A DNA stretch of 64,000 bases from Aphanomyces cochlioides (GCA_019828595.1 JAHQRK010000006.1:248001-312000), one strand, 5' to 3'. Numbered from the stretch's first letter, positions 10,943 to 21,050 are shown. Translations and numbers: made by a program. Notes: a model not told the origin generated them from the sequence alone.

Positions 10943-11689
10943 TCAATCTGACTTTTCATCTTCCAAGACGCTCTCGAGGTGATACTTAGCTGCATACAAT
11001 TTCACTAAATTGCCCAGACTGGTCGAAATGTCAACTAAAGCCTTGAGACGAGTCTCTTGTGCTAGGTCTTCTTCTCGACTTGCCTGGCGATTTCGATTCT
11101 TCTTCAAATGATGCAAGATTTTGGCTCTCTTTTGAGCGGCAGAAAGGTCACCAACCTGCAACTCTGCTTCTTGCTCGGACGCACTCTCGATTGGCGTCTC
11201 GCTGATTGAATCATCATTACTCGTAACGTATTCATCGACGGCAGCAATAAGATCACCATTTGCCATTAAATCTCCGATAACGGACGACATGGCCTCCCAA
11301 TGAACAAATGGCTTGTCTCTAAATCTGTAGTACTTAAGCTTCCCCTTCGTTGCATCGAGCTCTGACCATTTTTCGATGGTAAAACCATCGCCAAATCCAG
11401 ATAGATTCATGAGGAAGCTATAGTCCGCCCAATCTGCCTTCAATCGTCGCCATTTCGATTGCAGCTGACCCACGCTTGCAATTCCCTCACCGTGAAAGCT
11501 TGTCAATATGGCGTTCCATCCAGCAAGACGGAGGTTTTTTCCTCCAGAAGCAACAAACTTGGCCTTCACAGCTTGTTCTCTGTAAGCAGAAATGAGGCGC
11601 AGCTCGAGGTCCGGTGTCCTATAGATGCGCTCGATTGAAATTTTTATAAAAAGCAAATATAAAGCGCAACACGGGCGCTTATCAAGCAC
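10943..11689 (-). CDS. Myb/SANT-like DNA-binding protein of Harbinger-1
   Basis: The minus-strand frame shows a Myb/SANT-like three-helix pattern: a conserved GWNAILTSF, then QLQSKWRRLKADWADYSFL, followed by GFGDGF. A long charged, helical C-terminal part rich in Q, E, K and R follows. Harbinger elements encode a Myb-like partner that helps bring the transposase to the element ends (established for the superfamily), and this gene lies convergent to the HARBI1-like gene in the same element. The 5' end is unclear: the open frame begins with GTG, and an upstream exon with ATG at 11847 joined by a GTAAGT intron is plausible. The coding part seems intact. Confidence 0.65.
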   Translation of the reverse strand: MLDKRPCCALYLLFIKISIERIYRTPDLELRLISAYREQAVKAKFVASGGKNLRLAGWNAILTSFHGEGIASVGQLQSKWRRLKADWADYSFLMNLSGFGDGFTIEKWSELDATKGKLKYYRFRDKPFVHWEAMSSVIGDLMANGDLIAAVDEYVTSNDDSISETPIESASEQEAELQVGDLSAAQKRAKILHHLKKNRNRQASREEDLAQETRLKALVDISTSLGNLVKLYAAKYHLESVLEDEKSD

Positions 11690-11847
11690 TCGGTGCGCTC
11701 GATTGATTTTCTCTTCCCATTGGATGAAACAGAACTTGCAGAATAATCTATAAGATTATAGCTTTGTATTATCAATATAGTGCAAAATATAAACTTACGA
11801 AGTTGTTCTGTATTCTTATCTTGAAAACATGATATTTCGTGCCTCAT

Positions 11848-12090
11848 TCAAGTTGCAACCCAATACTGAAAAAAAACTTATAGCGAATTTTAATCACGAA
11901 TTCTGCTTGCTCTATCACCTTCCAGTCGCAAAAATCCTCAAGCGATAGGCTTCAATAATGAGGTTCTGGTGCACGAGGTCCCGCATGGATCGAAGCCAAT
12001 GATGTTTTGGTTGCCAGTAGGTTGTGTTGCTCTGACCAAATTTGACCACAACATTCCATCAGTTAGACCATGCTATCCCTTAGACATTAC
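11848..12090. other. No gene recognised (inner Harbinger-1 sequence)
   Basis: AT-rich sequence between the Myb-like gene and the proposed left end of the second Harbinger element. No coding or RNA signal was seen. Confidence 0.5.
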
Positions 12091-12332
12091 GGAGTTTTCG
12101 CAAAACGAATTATATTATAATTGGAGTTACACTGTATCGATAATAGATTTATGAAGGAACTCGTACAAATTTATAGTTTATAATTCAAAACGATAAGAAA
12201 TCAAGTATAAAGCCCTCATCATAATGGACTAAATTAACCTCCAGCATTCTATATCTGTGAAAGATAATATGATAATGATATAAAGCTCCAAAGCCCAAGA
12301 ACCACACAATACAATTTCAACCAGAGAAGACA

Positions 12333-12470
12333 ATGGAAGAGCAACTCACTGACGTCCCGACCGACCGCAAGTCGCGGAAGCCCCGCTTTCATTACAAGGA
12401 AGACCACGACGTCGCGCTTCTTCGAGAAGTGCTGGGCGATGCATGGGTTTTCAGCGGCGGAAGAATCAAG
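12333..12470 (+). pseudogene. Truncated Myb-like partner of Harbinger-2
   Basis: The frame opens MEEQLTDVPTDRKSRKPRF and continues HYKEDHDVALLREVLGDAW, a pattern like the first helices of Myb/SANT proteins that accompany oomycete Harbinger transposases. It then runs directly into sequence that is antisense to the end of the Harbinger-2 transposase (from about 12466), so an internal deletion has fused the two genes and removed most of this one. Confidence 0.5.
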
Positions 12471-13270
12471 GATCAGTGCCAAAGAAGATGCTCGTTTGGT
12501 TCTTGCCACGTTCGCACGTCAGGTAGTTGATCAAGTGCACGCCGACAAGATAAAGCTTGCCAACTGGTGACAAGAAGATCTTCAAGTTCTTCTTGAAATC
12601 CAGAAACGCCCAAAAGCGGAGGATATCTCCGAAACACCACTCGGCGGAGACACGCACGGAGCTCATTTTCTTGTTGTATTTTCTTTCTGCGGGCGATAAA
12701 CCTGAGCCTTTGGAAGGACTCAACAGCCACGATCGTAGAGGATAGGCAGGATCACCATACATGTAGGAGCCGCAGGGAGTTGAGTTCAACCATTTTCGCC
12801 CGACATCACTTTCGCGGAGCAGAACAACGTCGTGTCTTCGCCCTTCAATAGGGCCAAACATACTAATGATCAAGCCTTGTGCAATCGACACGCTTTGAAA
12901 CTTGATTGAGTGCACCCGCTTGTGGCCGTTATAGGCTTGTCGTTGGAAATATGTTGGTCACGCAATTGGCCTCACGGTTCCATCAATAAAAGCAGCGCAA
13001 GATGAGTTGATACCTGTCTTACGAGCAATTGCCGTAGTCGATTCAGAGAGGCATCGCACCAGCATTCTATCGTCAAACTCCACCTTTTGCTTATACTTCG
13101 ACAACATTAGAGACATAACATGATTAAATATCTTACACAACGATGGGATACTTCGTCCAAACAATATAGCCATGTCGATCCATCGGTTGGGGTAGCTGAA
13201 GCGTCGTAATATGATAAGAAGAGCCTCATAGGAGAGGATTCTATCACGCTGCTCTGTTACTATCACACTA

Positions 13271-14765
13271 CAGTCGTCCCCCAGTTTTTGCACACCACTC
13301 AAACTAAATAACCTCCATAATATCATATATGCAAGGGATTAAGTATCTTGAGTACTCTTTGAAATCAGTACATTGATCATTTGAATCGCGCATGAAGCAT
13401 GGCCGGTAAGTTTAAAAATTCAAATGTGTGGTGTCCTTAGCATAGCAGCACAGATTTGACTTTAAGTTTCAATGCCATCATCAAGACAAGCCATTAGCCT
13501 TACGATCCATCAAAAGAACCTGATGAGAGCGTATTATAAAAGCCATGCATGGATCACAATCGAGACGATGATGCGTTGGACTCTGAAGGAATTCGGGGAG
13601 ACTCCAAATATATCGACAGTACGAAGGATTGTCCTCGACACTCGACATCACAGCAGTGCAAACATCGACAATGAATCAACAAAACATCGCTTTAACTTAT
13701 ACCCTCCAAAGCACCAAGATCTTGACGAGAGTGTCTACAAATGGATCATGAACGCAAACGACAAGGATGCCAACGTGTCTGGAGCGCTCATCAAGCACCG
13801 AGGACAGCAAATCGCTGAAAGAATGGCCCTAAGCGACGATTTAAAATGTTCGAATGGTTGGCTGTACCGACTGCAGCAACGACGGAGCCTCAAGATGTAC
13901 CGTCTCCATGGAGAAGCGGCGTAAGCGGACCCTATTGTTGTCGGTGAAGGTCGTGAAATGCTGCAATCAAGTATTCAAAAGTATGACTTGAGTGATGTCT
14001 AAATATGGATGAGACCGGAGTGTTCTACAATTGCCAACCGAATACGACAATCACACGCAAGAAACGAAGCGGTACCAAGAAAGACAAAGCTCGCGTGTCT
14101 GTGGTCCTCAGTGCAAACGCGGATGGCTCCGACAAACTGCCCATTGTCTTCATTGGCAAGTCCATGCGACCACACTGTTTCAAAGGAATGAGCAACGAAG
14201 AGTTGTCAATCTTGTACCGCTCAAACAGGAAGGCATGGATGACAATTGCCCTGTTCTCGGAGTGGATTGGCAATCTGAATGAGTCCATGATGAAGCACGA
14301 CAAAAAGGTCCTCCTCATACTGGACAATGCATCATCCCATAAAGCCATTGGAGTGAATCTTACCAACGTCGAAATTCTCATGCTACCTCCCAATACCACC
14401 GCTTTCCTTCAACCAATGGATGCTGGAATAATTTCATCGTTCAAGCATGCCTACAGACGCCGTCAAATGAGACATGCCATTCGTCTCATCGATATGCCTA
14501 CCAATGCAATGGTGAGGGGAAAGAAGTTGTATGTTCTTGATGTGCTTGTTGTAATGCAATGGATGACAGACGCCTGGAATGAGCTTTCATCCTCAACAAT
14601 CCGCAATTGCTGGACGCACACTGGTATTGTTGGTTGAGACCGCGCCGCATTGGCAAGTTTCCAATGGACACTATTGTTTTCCTCTATAACTCAATATATT
14701 TTATTCATGTGATAACTTGTAATACTTTATCAAAATTGGAATGTGCAAAAACTGAGGGACGACTG
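13271..14765 (+). mobile_element. Pogo/Tigger-type transposon inserted in Harbinger-2
   Basis: Terminal inverted repeats of about 24 bp, CAGTCGTCCC[C/T]CAGTTTTT..., start at 13271 and end at 14765 with one mismatch. TA flanks both sides (13269-13270 and 14766-14767). The 1495-bp element carries one pogo-like transposase gene. It lies between the two halves of the Harbinger-2 transposase, which proves insertion order. Confidence 0.9.
13472..14637 (+). pseudogene. Pogo-like (DDE_1) transposase, two breaks
   Basis: The N-terminal half (from ATG 13472) has a CENP-B-like helix-turn-helix arrangement with KHRGQQIAERMAL and SNGWLYRLQQR. A TAA stop at 13922 and a second stop with frame change at about 14000 separate it from the catalytic half. 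That half starts MDETGVFYN and contains LILDNASSH and LPPNTTAFLQPMDAGII, giving the three catalytic acidic residues of the pogo/Tigger branch. The catalytic half is open to the stop at 14635-14637. The protein would mobilise the surrounding element but is broken. Confidence 0.85.
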
Positions 14766-15109
14766 TATTATATAATAATAGGAAAACGCATAGCGTTCAC
14801 CATTCGCTGAACCCCGTTTTTGGTGAAGCGGAACGTAGCGACAAAAGATGTTTCAGACATTGAGTCGACATCCAACCTCTCTTGCGGTATGAGCAATCGA
14901 TGGCGCAGTGCACGATCAAGAAGCAGGACCATCACAACGTCGTCGTCGCCATCGGCAACGAGCACCAGCAAAGCTTCCATGTCACTGCGAATGAAAGAGA
15001 GAAAGTGTCCACGAATTCCCAGCCAACGAATCAAAACCTCTGACCTACGTGATGTTTTTTATAAATCCTTTTATAATTCAGTTCATTCTGCGAAAACCCA
15101 ATTGTCGTG

Positions 15110-15719
15110 ATTTATAGGATGAACTTATAGTATGTTTTATACTATAATTTATAATATAAACCCATGTGCGAAAACTTTCTATTCTGCTAAATAGACCTCG
15201 CATGATCCCCATCCTTCAAATAATAGCATTATGACATAGAAGTCAGAGTGGTCTCAAGTTGTGTTGGTTGAAGAAAGGACAGGGAGTGTATTATATGCAT
15301 TGAGCTTAGAAATACATAGATTGTATTTCTTAGGTCAATGCATATACAGTGTAAAACTCTCAGTTCACAGGTTCACAAATGCAGTCGTTTCAAGGATTTT
15401 ATTTCATACAAATTCCAATATGCCAAGTGCACAAAATTGAAAAAAATATCAAACATGTCGAAAATATCAAGCGCGCGCGCATCTCGCATTTAATCGCATA
15501 AAAAAGCACAAGCATCTATACGGTGTCCACAGTGCTTTGTCTTCCATGACAGAATATAGAATGCATGTAATGTGGCAGAACATGAAGAAACGAAATGGTG
15601 TTCGAGTGCGTTCTATCATCCTGATTCACCCGACACGCACGAATCATCATCAACTTGAATCCAGATCGTCCGGCATCCAGATTCTACTGCAGAATCTAGA
15701 TTCAAACCCGAACACAGCC
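15110..15719. other. Harbinger-1 right arm, non-coding
   Basis: No coding region was seen. It contains a 24-bp-arm hairpin (15292-15346) and the GATTC/GAATC-rich subterminal region that mirrors the left arm of Harbinger-1. Confidence 0.6.
15292..15346. repeat. Near-perfect hairpin, 24-bp arms
   Basis: Arm 15292-15315 (TATATGCATTGAGCTTAGAA...) pairs with 15323-15346 at 22 of 24 positions around a 7-nt loop. It lies in the non-coding right arm of Harbinger-1. It could be a tiny foldback element or just a stem that folds in RNA. Confidence 0.7.
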
Positions 15720-15834
15720 TAATTGATCGAAAAGGATCTTCATAAAGTATTGTCTTAGTGTTACAGTGAATAACATGCTGCGCGTATAAATACTTCGAGG
15801 ACTGTTCAAGAAGAGGTCGAGGCATGGTATCAGG

Positions 15835-16800
15835 ATAATTTCCGAGACGGAGCCCTCAAGTAGCACATGCGCTGGCAATTCTGAGTGAGCGACAACTTCT
15901 TTGACAATGTACGCGGATTAGACTCTTGTTGTGTCATACTACGTATTTCCTTCATAGACGGGCAACTCCAAGTGTTCACAGAACTACTCGCCAGTACGCT
16001 AGATGCAGTACCTGGCAATTCCAAGCGTCGACGCAATATTTGTACCTGCCCGTCGATCCATTCTCCTTTCATCGGACGATTTCACGCTAATGGAATAGAC
16101 CGAGCGACGTGATCACCCTTCCGCAAGTCAAAGACCTTTGGTACGGTGACCTTGACGCCTCTGGCCAGACCATTTGCACATCCACCGCGGCGGGTACGAT
16201 GCGTTTCCTCCTACATAAGACATTCCTGCTCATAGCTTCTGTCTTGGATCTGCCGCGTCCAGCTCCACGACGCTCATCCGACCCTTCCTTGACGCCTTGA
16301 CACGTTTGAACATCCAGGCCAAGCTCTTTAGCCTCAAGTACGATCTCGCACCCGAGAATCCCTTCCCAGGGCCGATCCATCAAGCATTGCAGGTTGACAA
16401 GAAGACCGCAGCTAAAGAGAACTCTACCCTCTGTACGAGTGGTTCCACTCATCGTAACGAAACTCAACCAGTTTCGAATTGGACAGTCGGAATCGCCGCG
16501 ATGGGCGAATCCACCGGTGGAAATGCCGTCTTGTCCATGCTGCAACATGCGGTGAAGAAAGGTCTTCCCATGCCTCTCTGTGCACTTCTCTCCATCGGTG
16601 GATTATTGTAGATTGTCTCCATGCAATGAGGAGCACGGCGCCTTTGATTTCCTCTCCAAGTTCGTTTCTCCTCATCCTTTCAACTGGCACTGGCCCTAGG
16701 AAAGTCTTGACGGAATGGCGGCATTTCTACGCTGGAACAGACCCCAAGCAGCTCGAGGCCGCATCGCCAAGCTTGCATTCAGTTGCGGGACTGCCTTCTG
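15835..16800 (+). pseudogene. Alpha/beta-hydrolase copy 2, degraded
   Basis: The plus strand carries, in broken order of frames, KRRRNICTCPSIHSPFIGRF, the stretch ITLPQVKDLWYGDLDASGQT before the oxyanion region, LFSLKYDLAPENPFPGPI, the nucleophile elbow GESTGGNAVLSML (here with Thr instead of Ala) and FYAGTDPKQLEAA. A six-base loss removes the intron 3' splice site that the other copies share. The C-terminal part is missing and the sequence passes directly into a CRN fragment on the other strand. This copy probably paired with the CRN gene at 5090-6858 before the TE nest separated them. Confidence 0.65.
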
Positions 16801-17311
16801 CTCTCTTCACCCATCAAGCCTTCAAAAAAGTCATTCACGTTTTTAGCTTGTGCAAAATGCGAGTCAATTGCTTCGATAACGTGTGGCAAATTGTATTCCA
16901 ACATCCATCTGATCGACTCTAGCATGCTTGTCTCTTTCATCGTCCTGTACGTAGATGTCTCAATTCACCAATTACGGTTGAACACTGTCGCAGAATTCAG
17001 TGTTCATGCTAGCTTCACAGCAATCCTCCAAAGTCCATGGACACGCGATAATATCATACACGTACTTCTGTCTTGCGCCTTGTGGTTTCGTTTGATTAAT
17101 ATAGATACTTTTCCGCAAACTTGTGTAGAGTGTGAGTTGTGACGGAAGAATCCCACGCATGATTTGCACTTGGACAGTACACTGAAAATCACCATGGTCA
17201 CCATTTTCTGGGATCGCAACCCTCCTCCATTAATGTGTACCCATCTACGGTTTTCTTTTCTCATCCAGAGCAAAGTGCGCATACCGAGTTCCCTGTTGGG
17301 CAGTCACCATG
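16800..17311 (-). pseudogene. CRN-type gene, internally deleted remnant
   Basis: The minus strand starts with a header N-terminus (MVTAQQGTRYAHFAL at 17311), then soon jumps to sequence from the middle and C-terminal region of the NTPase part (compare 5650-5720 and 5820-5900). Stops interrupt all frames. The header bases around 17190-17260 are the closest match in this window to an odd patch in the intact CRN gene (18126-18184). Confidence 0.65.
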
Positions 17312-17439
17312 CTTGTTGCGGTTGGAGAGAAATTCTTCTCTAGGCTGTGATATATATTCATGCACTACTTGCTGGAAATCTAAGGTTCCCTGAATCCCTC
17401 CAACATCTACATTTCATACACCATTATCATCGATACGAC

Positions 17440-17880
17440 GAAGGACGTCAAAACTTTTTAGTACCAGGATGCCGCGGAGTTCTTGAGCTGATTTTATTGA
17501 ATGTACTATTCCTTGATCGATTTAATCAATCGCTTAGCATAAAAGCGAGCCAAGGCTTCGATAGCTTCATTCGACGCTGGATGATTCACTAATAGCATCT
17601 GGTCGACGTGGAAGAGATAAGGATGCGCGAGACTTTCGACGACCACGCCTTCACTGGCAGCCTTAGCCACAAGCTGCACGATTTCGGGACCGTACAGTTA
17701 TTTTCAAGTACTCGAAGGCTTTTGCTGCAGTCGTCTGGTCAGCTTGATTGATCGGACCTGACAAGGATTCTCGGGAGCAAGACCGGACTCGAGGCTAAAG
17801 AGTTTGGCATGGATGTTTAGACGTCAAGGAAGGGTCGAACGAGCTTCGTGGAGCTGGACGCGGCAGATCCAAGACAGAAC
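17440..17880 (-). pseudogene. Alpha/beta-hydrolase remnant lacking the catalytic serine region
   Basis: On the minus strand the 5' part (SAASSS/LIRPF region, about 17770-17880) is joined directly to the C-terminal part (about 17500-17720, ending in the helix matching ARFYAKR). The E-Y-x-L-A-P and G-E-S-A-G-G segments in between are gone. It lies head to head with the CRN gene at 18053, the arrangement seen in all units. The identical deletion is present in arm B (30100-30480), so the deletion predates the duplication. Confidence 0.6.
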
Positions 17881-18052
17881 CTACGACCAGGACTGTCTTA
17901 TGCAGCATGAATTCTATAGCTCGAACTCTTCTATTGATAGTCATGATGAAATTTCACACTTGCAACCCCCTAAACCCCTCGTATCTACTGTGTAAGTCAA
18001 TATCACATCTAAGAGGATAGCATTGAAGAAAATTCACTTTCGCGCGAAGAGC

Positions 18053-20017
18053 ATGGCAACTGCCCAACATGGAAATCGATACGTGCACTTTGTTCTAGTG
18101 GATGAGGGAAGAAAACCGTACAAGGGTACGCATCAATGGTATGTTGAGATCCCAGAAAATGCTGACCATGTTCATTTTCTGCGTGCTGTCAAAAAAGAAA
18201 ACTCCCAAAGTCTTGATGGGATCGATCAGTCACGACTCAAGATCTATGCTAACGGTGAAGCATGTCGGTCAGGCCAAAAGCCTCTGAATGAACTTCTAAA
18301 ATATGACGACGGAGAAGAGCACTTCGCGAAATACAGAAAGAGAAAAAATGATCCCCTGTGGATTGTTGTTCCTTCTCCTATCGAATCAAAGCGGCAACGA
18401 ACAGATCCCGAAGAACGAAGCTTGGACTTTTCTGTGAAAGACTTTGCCTCTAAAGAAATTAAGCGTGGAAAATGCATCAAAATCTCTGGTCTTAACGTTT
18501 TGAGATCGAACCAGAGAGAGAAGAAAGAAATATTGATGTACTGTCGAGAAGATACAATGCGCTTGAAGGATAAATTGGATGAAGTCAATGCATTGGACGC
18601 GCTCGATAACTCATATGAAGACTGCCGCGGTGTTTTGATAAAAGGCCCTCCAGGGGTTGGAAAGTCAATTACTACTTGGTTCTGGGTTTGCAAGCAAGCG
18701 GCAAGTGGCAAATCTGTCTTATGGATCAGCGTGGCCATTGACTCTGATCCCCGTCTTTTCCGATTGACTCAAGAAAGCACACATGCAATTATCTTCACCG
18801 ACCTTGATGATATTTCACCTTATATCATTAAAGCCACTGATGACATTGTAGTCATCGATGGTGTTACCAAAAAAGAGCGCCATGTTCAATTGGAAAACAA
18901 AGTTTTCAACGTGCAGGTCGTCGGAAAGCGATACGCTATATCAGTGGCATCGATGTCAGTTAAACGAAACGACGAGACGCACGATCAGGCGCGAGTGCAA
19001 AAATTTACTGCTAGTCCTTGGTCTTGGGAGGAATATTGTGAAGCTACAAATAACTCTGACTTCTGGAGCAGTATTCGACCATATTTGGAGAACCAAGAAT
19101 TGTGCAATCAGGACGATGAAGAACATAAGTCTGACGATGAAGATCATAAGTATGATCTAGTTGATCAAAAGTATTATTATGCAGGTTGCTCAGCCCGATG
19201 GATGTTTGACTACAACGTGCCACAACTTATCGAAACTATTGACACGCATTTTGCACAAGTTGGCGACGTGGCGGCCTTTTTCAAAGCCTTGATGGGTGAA
19301 GAAAGCAGCATTGCTTTGAATCACTTGGCATGTGAGCAATATCAAGGCAAAAGATTTTTCACGAGCAAATATATCGCAATACTGGCGCTTGACAAAGCTG
19401 GAAATGTGTTGGTTCGTGAGGCCTACGAGATAGCTAAAGCTTTGAACAATCCCTCAATGGTTGGTTGGATTGTCGAAATGGATTTTATTCAGCAAATCAA
19501 GAACAGCAAGGGAGATGTCCTTCGTGTGAATGTGATGGGGTCTACTGAAATTACCACAATTGCCGTGAACGATTATATTCGTCTTGATACGAATTCTTTG
19601 ACGAAAATATCTTTGGAGCAAGCTCTGCATGCAGAATTTTCGACAGAAAAATTGATCAATCTGTGGTTGTTGCCAACAAGATGGAACCAGGCTGGCTATG
19701 ATCTTGTTTGTCTTCGAGTTGGTGAGAATGAACGTTTGGTTCTACGATTTATTCAAGTTACGTCAGCAAAAGAGCATGGACTGAAACTGAAGCCTTTTAA
19801 TGACTTTGCTACGAGTTTTGCGCGTGAATTGGATCTCGTCATATACGGGATTGAAATATTTTTTGCAATTCCTAGTAATGTGACGGACTTTTGTATCCCA
19901 CATTCGAAGATTTCTGGGAGCATAAACGATTGGTTTGTTGGAGACAGCTCTAGAAAGTGGGGATCTACAAACAAGAAAGAGGCGTTCAAGATTTTGAACT
20001 TCACTAAATCAGATTAA
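18053..20017 (+). CDS. Crinkler-type (CRN) protein, full length
   Basis: This is a 655-residue protein starting at the ATG at 18053; the open frame extends 10 codons upstream only by a TTG. Residues 1-109 form the ubiquitin-like CRN header ending in the basic/charged DPLWIVVPSP, equivalent to the family's LVVxxP boundary. A P-loop NTPase follows with Walker A GPPGVGKS at 198-205 and Walker B-like DDIVVID at about 263-269. The C-terminal part (about 540-655) has an AGYDLV...LRFIQVTSAKEHGLK pattern resembling the restriction-endonuclease-fold domain described for CRN/RHS proteins. CRN proteins act inside host or competitor cells, often in the nucleus; the role of this one is unknown. No classical signal peptide is visible, which is common in saprolegnialean CRNs. 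Neighbour: divergent hydrolase remnant. It is the only intact copy in the window. Confidence 0.85.
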   Translation: MATAQHGNRYVHFVLVDEGRKPYKGTHQWYVEIPENADHVHFLRAVKKENSQSLDGIDQSRLKIYANGEACRSGQKPLNELLKYDDGEEHFAKYRKRKNDPLWIVVPSPIESKRQRTDPEERSLDFSVKDFASKEIKRGKCIKISGLNVLRSNQREKKEILMYCREDTMRLKDKLDEVNALDALDNSYEDCRGVLIKGPPGVGKSITTWFWVCKQAASGKSVLWISVAIDSDPRLFRLTQESTHAIIFTDLDDISPYIIKATDDIVVIDGVTKKERHVQLENKVFNVQVVGKRYAISVASMSVKRNDETHDQARVQKFTASPWSWEEYCEATNNSDFWSSIRPYLENQELCNQDDEEHKSDDEDHKYDLVDQKYYYAGCSARWMFDYNVPQLIETIDTHFAQVGDVAAFFKALMGEESSIALNHLACEQYQGKRFFTSKYIAILALDKAGNVLVREAYEIAKALNNPSMVGWIVEMDFIQQIKNSKGDVLRVNVMGSTEITTIAVNDYIRLDTNSLTKISLEQALHAEFSTEKLINLWLLPTRWNQAGYDLVCLRVGENERLVLRFIQVTSAKEHGLKLKPFNDFATSFARELDLVIYGIEIFFAIPSNVTDFCIPHSKISGSINDWFVGDSSRKWGSTNKKEAFKILNFTKSD

Positions 20018-20559
20018 AGAAGTTCGAGAACTTCACAAACGATGACACGGAGGAATTCGACATTATGTTGGTGCGTGATTTATGGAACATGTTTTTGACG
20101 CATATTAACGGAAATGTTTTTGAATGTTTGAGTAAACACTATATTGTTTGGGAATTGTGTTTTTTGTGGCACCCGAAAGAAGTGAGTGGGCAACAACTTT
20201 CTAGTCGAACGATATATTATCTACTGAAAAGCGGCATGTCCACGGTGTCTTCTCAAAGTAAAAAATATGTAGTAACGTGCGGAGATGAAGAGGCTAGGCT
20301 TTGGTTGGGTGACCATAGAGAACAGATATTCACGAAATCGAGAGTCTTCAATCGAGTAAGTTCTCTGAATGCGCAGATGACAAAACTAGATAAAAAAATT
20401 TCGTGTTGGGATTGTCATCACAATCAAATTTGTGGGTTTTGTCAACAATTTGGTTGCTAAATCATTTTGCCATCTTCCAAGGTTCTTTCTTGAAACTTTC
20501 AAGTAGAACCCACACACCTTCTGCATGCCCAGCCACTAGAAGAATTCATCCATAGTCGT

Positions 20560-21050
20560 CCTCTTAGGCAACAGCCTCAAGCTTGAAAACATATCACATT
20601 TTAAGTTGTAGTTATTGAACAAGAACGAATGTTTCCTTCACGATTGTTCATTTCCACGCACAAATCTCTCTACAGGCTAAGTGTTCACACAAAAGTTCAT
20701 CTTTTTTCTTTGGGATCTCTTCGTTGCCGCTTTGATTGAGGTTCGACCTTGATATGAAGAGAATCATTATGCCCTGTGTTGTACTCCTCGAATCGCCCTT
20801 GTCCGTCGTTAACATAAACATTTTTATGGACTGGCTGGTAGTATGACCGACCTATTAGTTTTTGCCATCGACGAGTCGTGACATATCAATCCCATTGAGA
20901 ATGTCGAAATATTTTGCTTGACAGCATCCAGGAGATCAAAACCATCATCAATTGCTGGCATCGTAACTCTCCTTGGTTGCGTGCTCATGCTCCTTTTTCA
21001 CAAAAAAACCCACACGCATTTTGAGTCCTTTCTTCGTGCTATACTTCCCG
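20560..21050 (-). pseudogene. Remnant of the second CRN header family (inverted)
   Basis: Sequence equivalent to 4080-4430 and 27240-27605, on the minus strand, with frame breaks. It lies between the 3' flank of the CRN gene and the C-terminus of hydrolase copy 3. Confidence 0.5.

Larger units (their letters stand above)
12466..15034 (-). pseudogene. Harbinger-2 DDE transposase split by a pogo element
   Basis: The 5' part (15034-14768) contains LDVDSMSETSFVATFRFTK and reaches VNAMRFP. The pogo element follows. The gene then continues from 13268 with VTEQRDRILSYEALLIILRR, FSYPNRWIDM, LFGRSIPSLCKIF and AAFIDGTVRPIA. An in-frame TGA at about 12958 stands where an arginine CGA would fit, a C-to-T change. 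Beyond it the frame continues through GPIEGRRHD, YGDPAYPLR and VRVSAEWCFGDI, the DDE_Tnp_4 signature. At least one frame offset is present at the pogo junction. Non-functional. Confidence 0.75.
12091..15099 (-). mobile_element. Second Harbinger-type element (Harbinger-2), ends inferred
   Basis: Similar inverted sequences GTTTTCGCAAAACGAAT (from about 12093) and GTTTTCGCAGAATGAAC (inverted, ending about 15097) bracket a second two-gene Harbinger set: a Myb-like gene start on the plus strand and a DDE nuclease on the minus strand. The target duplication is not clear. The element is itself split by a pogo transposon. Confidence 0.45.
8460..15719 (+). mobile_element. PIF/Harbinger-type transposon (Harbinger-1) inserted in the Tc1 element
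   Basis: The ends are inverted copies of GGCTGTGTTCGG, followed by G/TTT, and are flanked by the 3-bp duplication TAA (8457-8459 and 15720-15722), as expected for PIF/Harbinger. Both subterminal regions (8480-8660 and 15610-15710) are rich in GATTC/GAATC words, possibly transposase-binding sites. It carries the classical pair of genes: a HARBI1-like nuclease (8714-10915) and a Myb/SANT-like protein (10943-11689, opposite strand). Its length is inflated by inner insertions. Confidence 0.75.
6991..15804 (+). mobile_element. Tc1-like transposon (DD34E) expanded by nested insertions
   Basis: Left end 6991-7016 and right end 15779-15804 are inverted repeats differing at one base in 26 (CAGTCC[G/T]CGAAGTATTTATA...). 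A related repeat lies inside the right end at 8348-8373 and a weaker one inside the left end near 7097-7123, which fits an IR/DR arrangement. The left flank is TA; the right flank is TT, so the target duplication is not intact. Removing the 7.26-kb Harbinger insertion (8460-15719) leaves an element of about 1.55 kb, a normal Tc1 size. Confidence 0.7.
17418..20374 (+). repeat. Inverted repeat arm A (2957 bp)
   Basis: This segment matches 27612-30569 in inverted orientation almost base for base, apart from a short divergent patch near 18126-18184, scattered single differences and one inserted base in the other arm. It holds a shortened hydrolase remnant and a full CRN gene. The matching ends abruptly at 17418 and 20374. 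About 7.2 kb separate the arms. Confidence 0.9.

Noticed and set aside
18023..18052. Ten-residue N-terminal extension of the CRN protein
   Set aside because: It would start at TTG; the ATG at 18053 matches the start of all other header copies in the window.
18244..18738. 164-residue ORF antisense to the CRN NTPase region (and its twin at 29249-29743)
   Set aside because: Shadow of the CRN coding strand; present in both arms only through the duplication.
20065..20460. 131-residue ORF after the intact CRN gene, conserved in arm B
   Set aside because: It is conserved only because the whole arm is duplicated; it overlaps 3' flanking repeat sequence and has no recognisable motif.
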